From assembly GCA_008933995.1 (NCBI GenBank), contig WARS01000013.1, positions 2,410,721 to 2,474,720 on the forward strand: 64,000 nt of DNA, given 5' to 3'. The position numbers and the translations under genes are program-made. The notes below the pieces were generated by a model. It was not told where the DNA came from. It worked only from the letters and a program-made list of their open reading frames with translations, and did not search any database. How positions within the stretch are numbered: position 1 is the first letter of the stretch; every line of letters begins with the position of its first letter. Source of the stretch: Datnioides undecimradiatus (lineage: Eukaryota > Chordata > Actinopteri > Lobotiformes > Datnioididae). Of the stretch, positions 63,985-64,000 are shown one piece after another.

Positions 63985-64000
63985 CGTTGCCCATACTCAG
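63985..64000 (-). other. 3' end of an exon cut by the window edge (probable tafa2 exon 1)
   Basis: The minus strand reads GGCAACG|GTAAGTGG at 63,983-63,984, an almost ideal splice donor. The exon itself starts beyond the window. It lies upstream of the tafa2 coding exons on the same strand, so a first noncoding exon is the simplest reading. It contains ATGGGCAACG, so a coding exon of another transcript is possible. Only the last 16 exon bases are visible. Confidence 0.45.

Overview
This window is vertebrate genomic DNA, most likely from a teleost fish. It has widely spaced short exons with consensus splice sites, long AT-rich introns, CA/TG microsatellites, solo LTRs and several dispersed DNA-transposon families that I recognise as typical of fish genomes. 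I see no bacterial or organellar features, tRNA genes, rRNA genes or CRISPR arrays.

The one host gene I can name lies on the minus strand. It is a TAFA (FAM19A) chemokine-like secreted neuropeptide gene, best matched to tafa2. Three coding exons are intact. The start/signal-peptide exon (41,826-41,938) is followed by a 26.8 kb intron, then the first cysteine-rich exon (14,917-15,066), an 854 bp intron and the second cysteine-rich exon (13,938-14,062). Splice phases 1, 1 and 0 agree. Together they encode 129 residues with all ten family cysteines. Only the last few codons and the 3' UTR are not located. Upstream, a 99 bp splice-bounded segment (43,414-43,512) and a near-perfect splice donor at the right edge (63,983-63,984) look like 5' UTR exons, so the promoter is probably just beyond position 64,000.

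The left end (1,427-3,268) is a 1.84 kb DNA transposon with CACTG termini and a TA target duplication. It encloses a multi-exon fragment of an uncharacterised fish protein family, on the minus strand. The long tafa2 intron holds a full-length solo LTR (24,297-24,700), weaker LTR-like pieces, and a rearranged LTR retrotransposon end (30,100-31,747). In that last element the proline/serine-rich tail region has been duplicated head-to-head into a ~1.1 kb palindrome built on 27 bp repeats. A mariner remnant lies at 39.05-39.45 kb. The upstream part (43.5-64 kb) holds further hAT-type, MITE-like and LTR-derived repeats between stretches whose composition resembles conserved noncoding regulatory DNA.

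Outside these features I see no coding sequence I can defend. Most open frames are short and chance-like. The retroelement frames and one microsatellite-assisted 233-codon frame are not treated as genes. Family assignments rest on recognition from memory, not on database searches.
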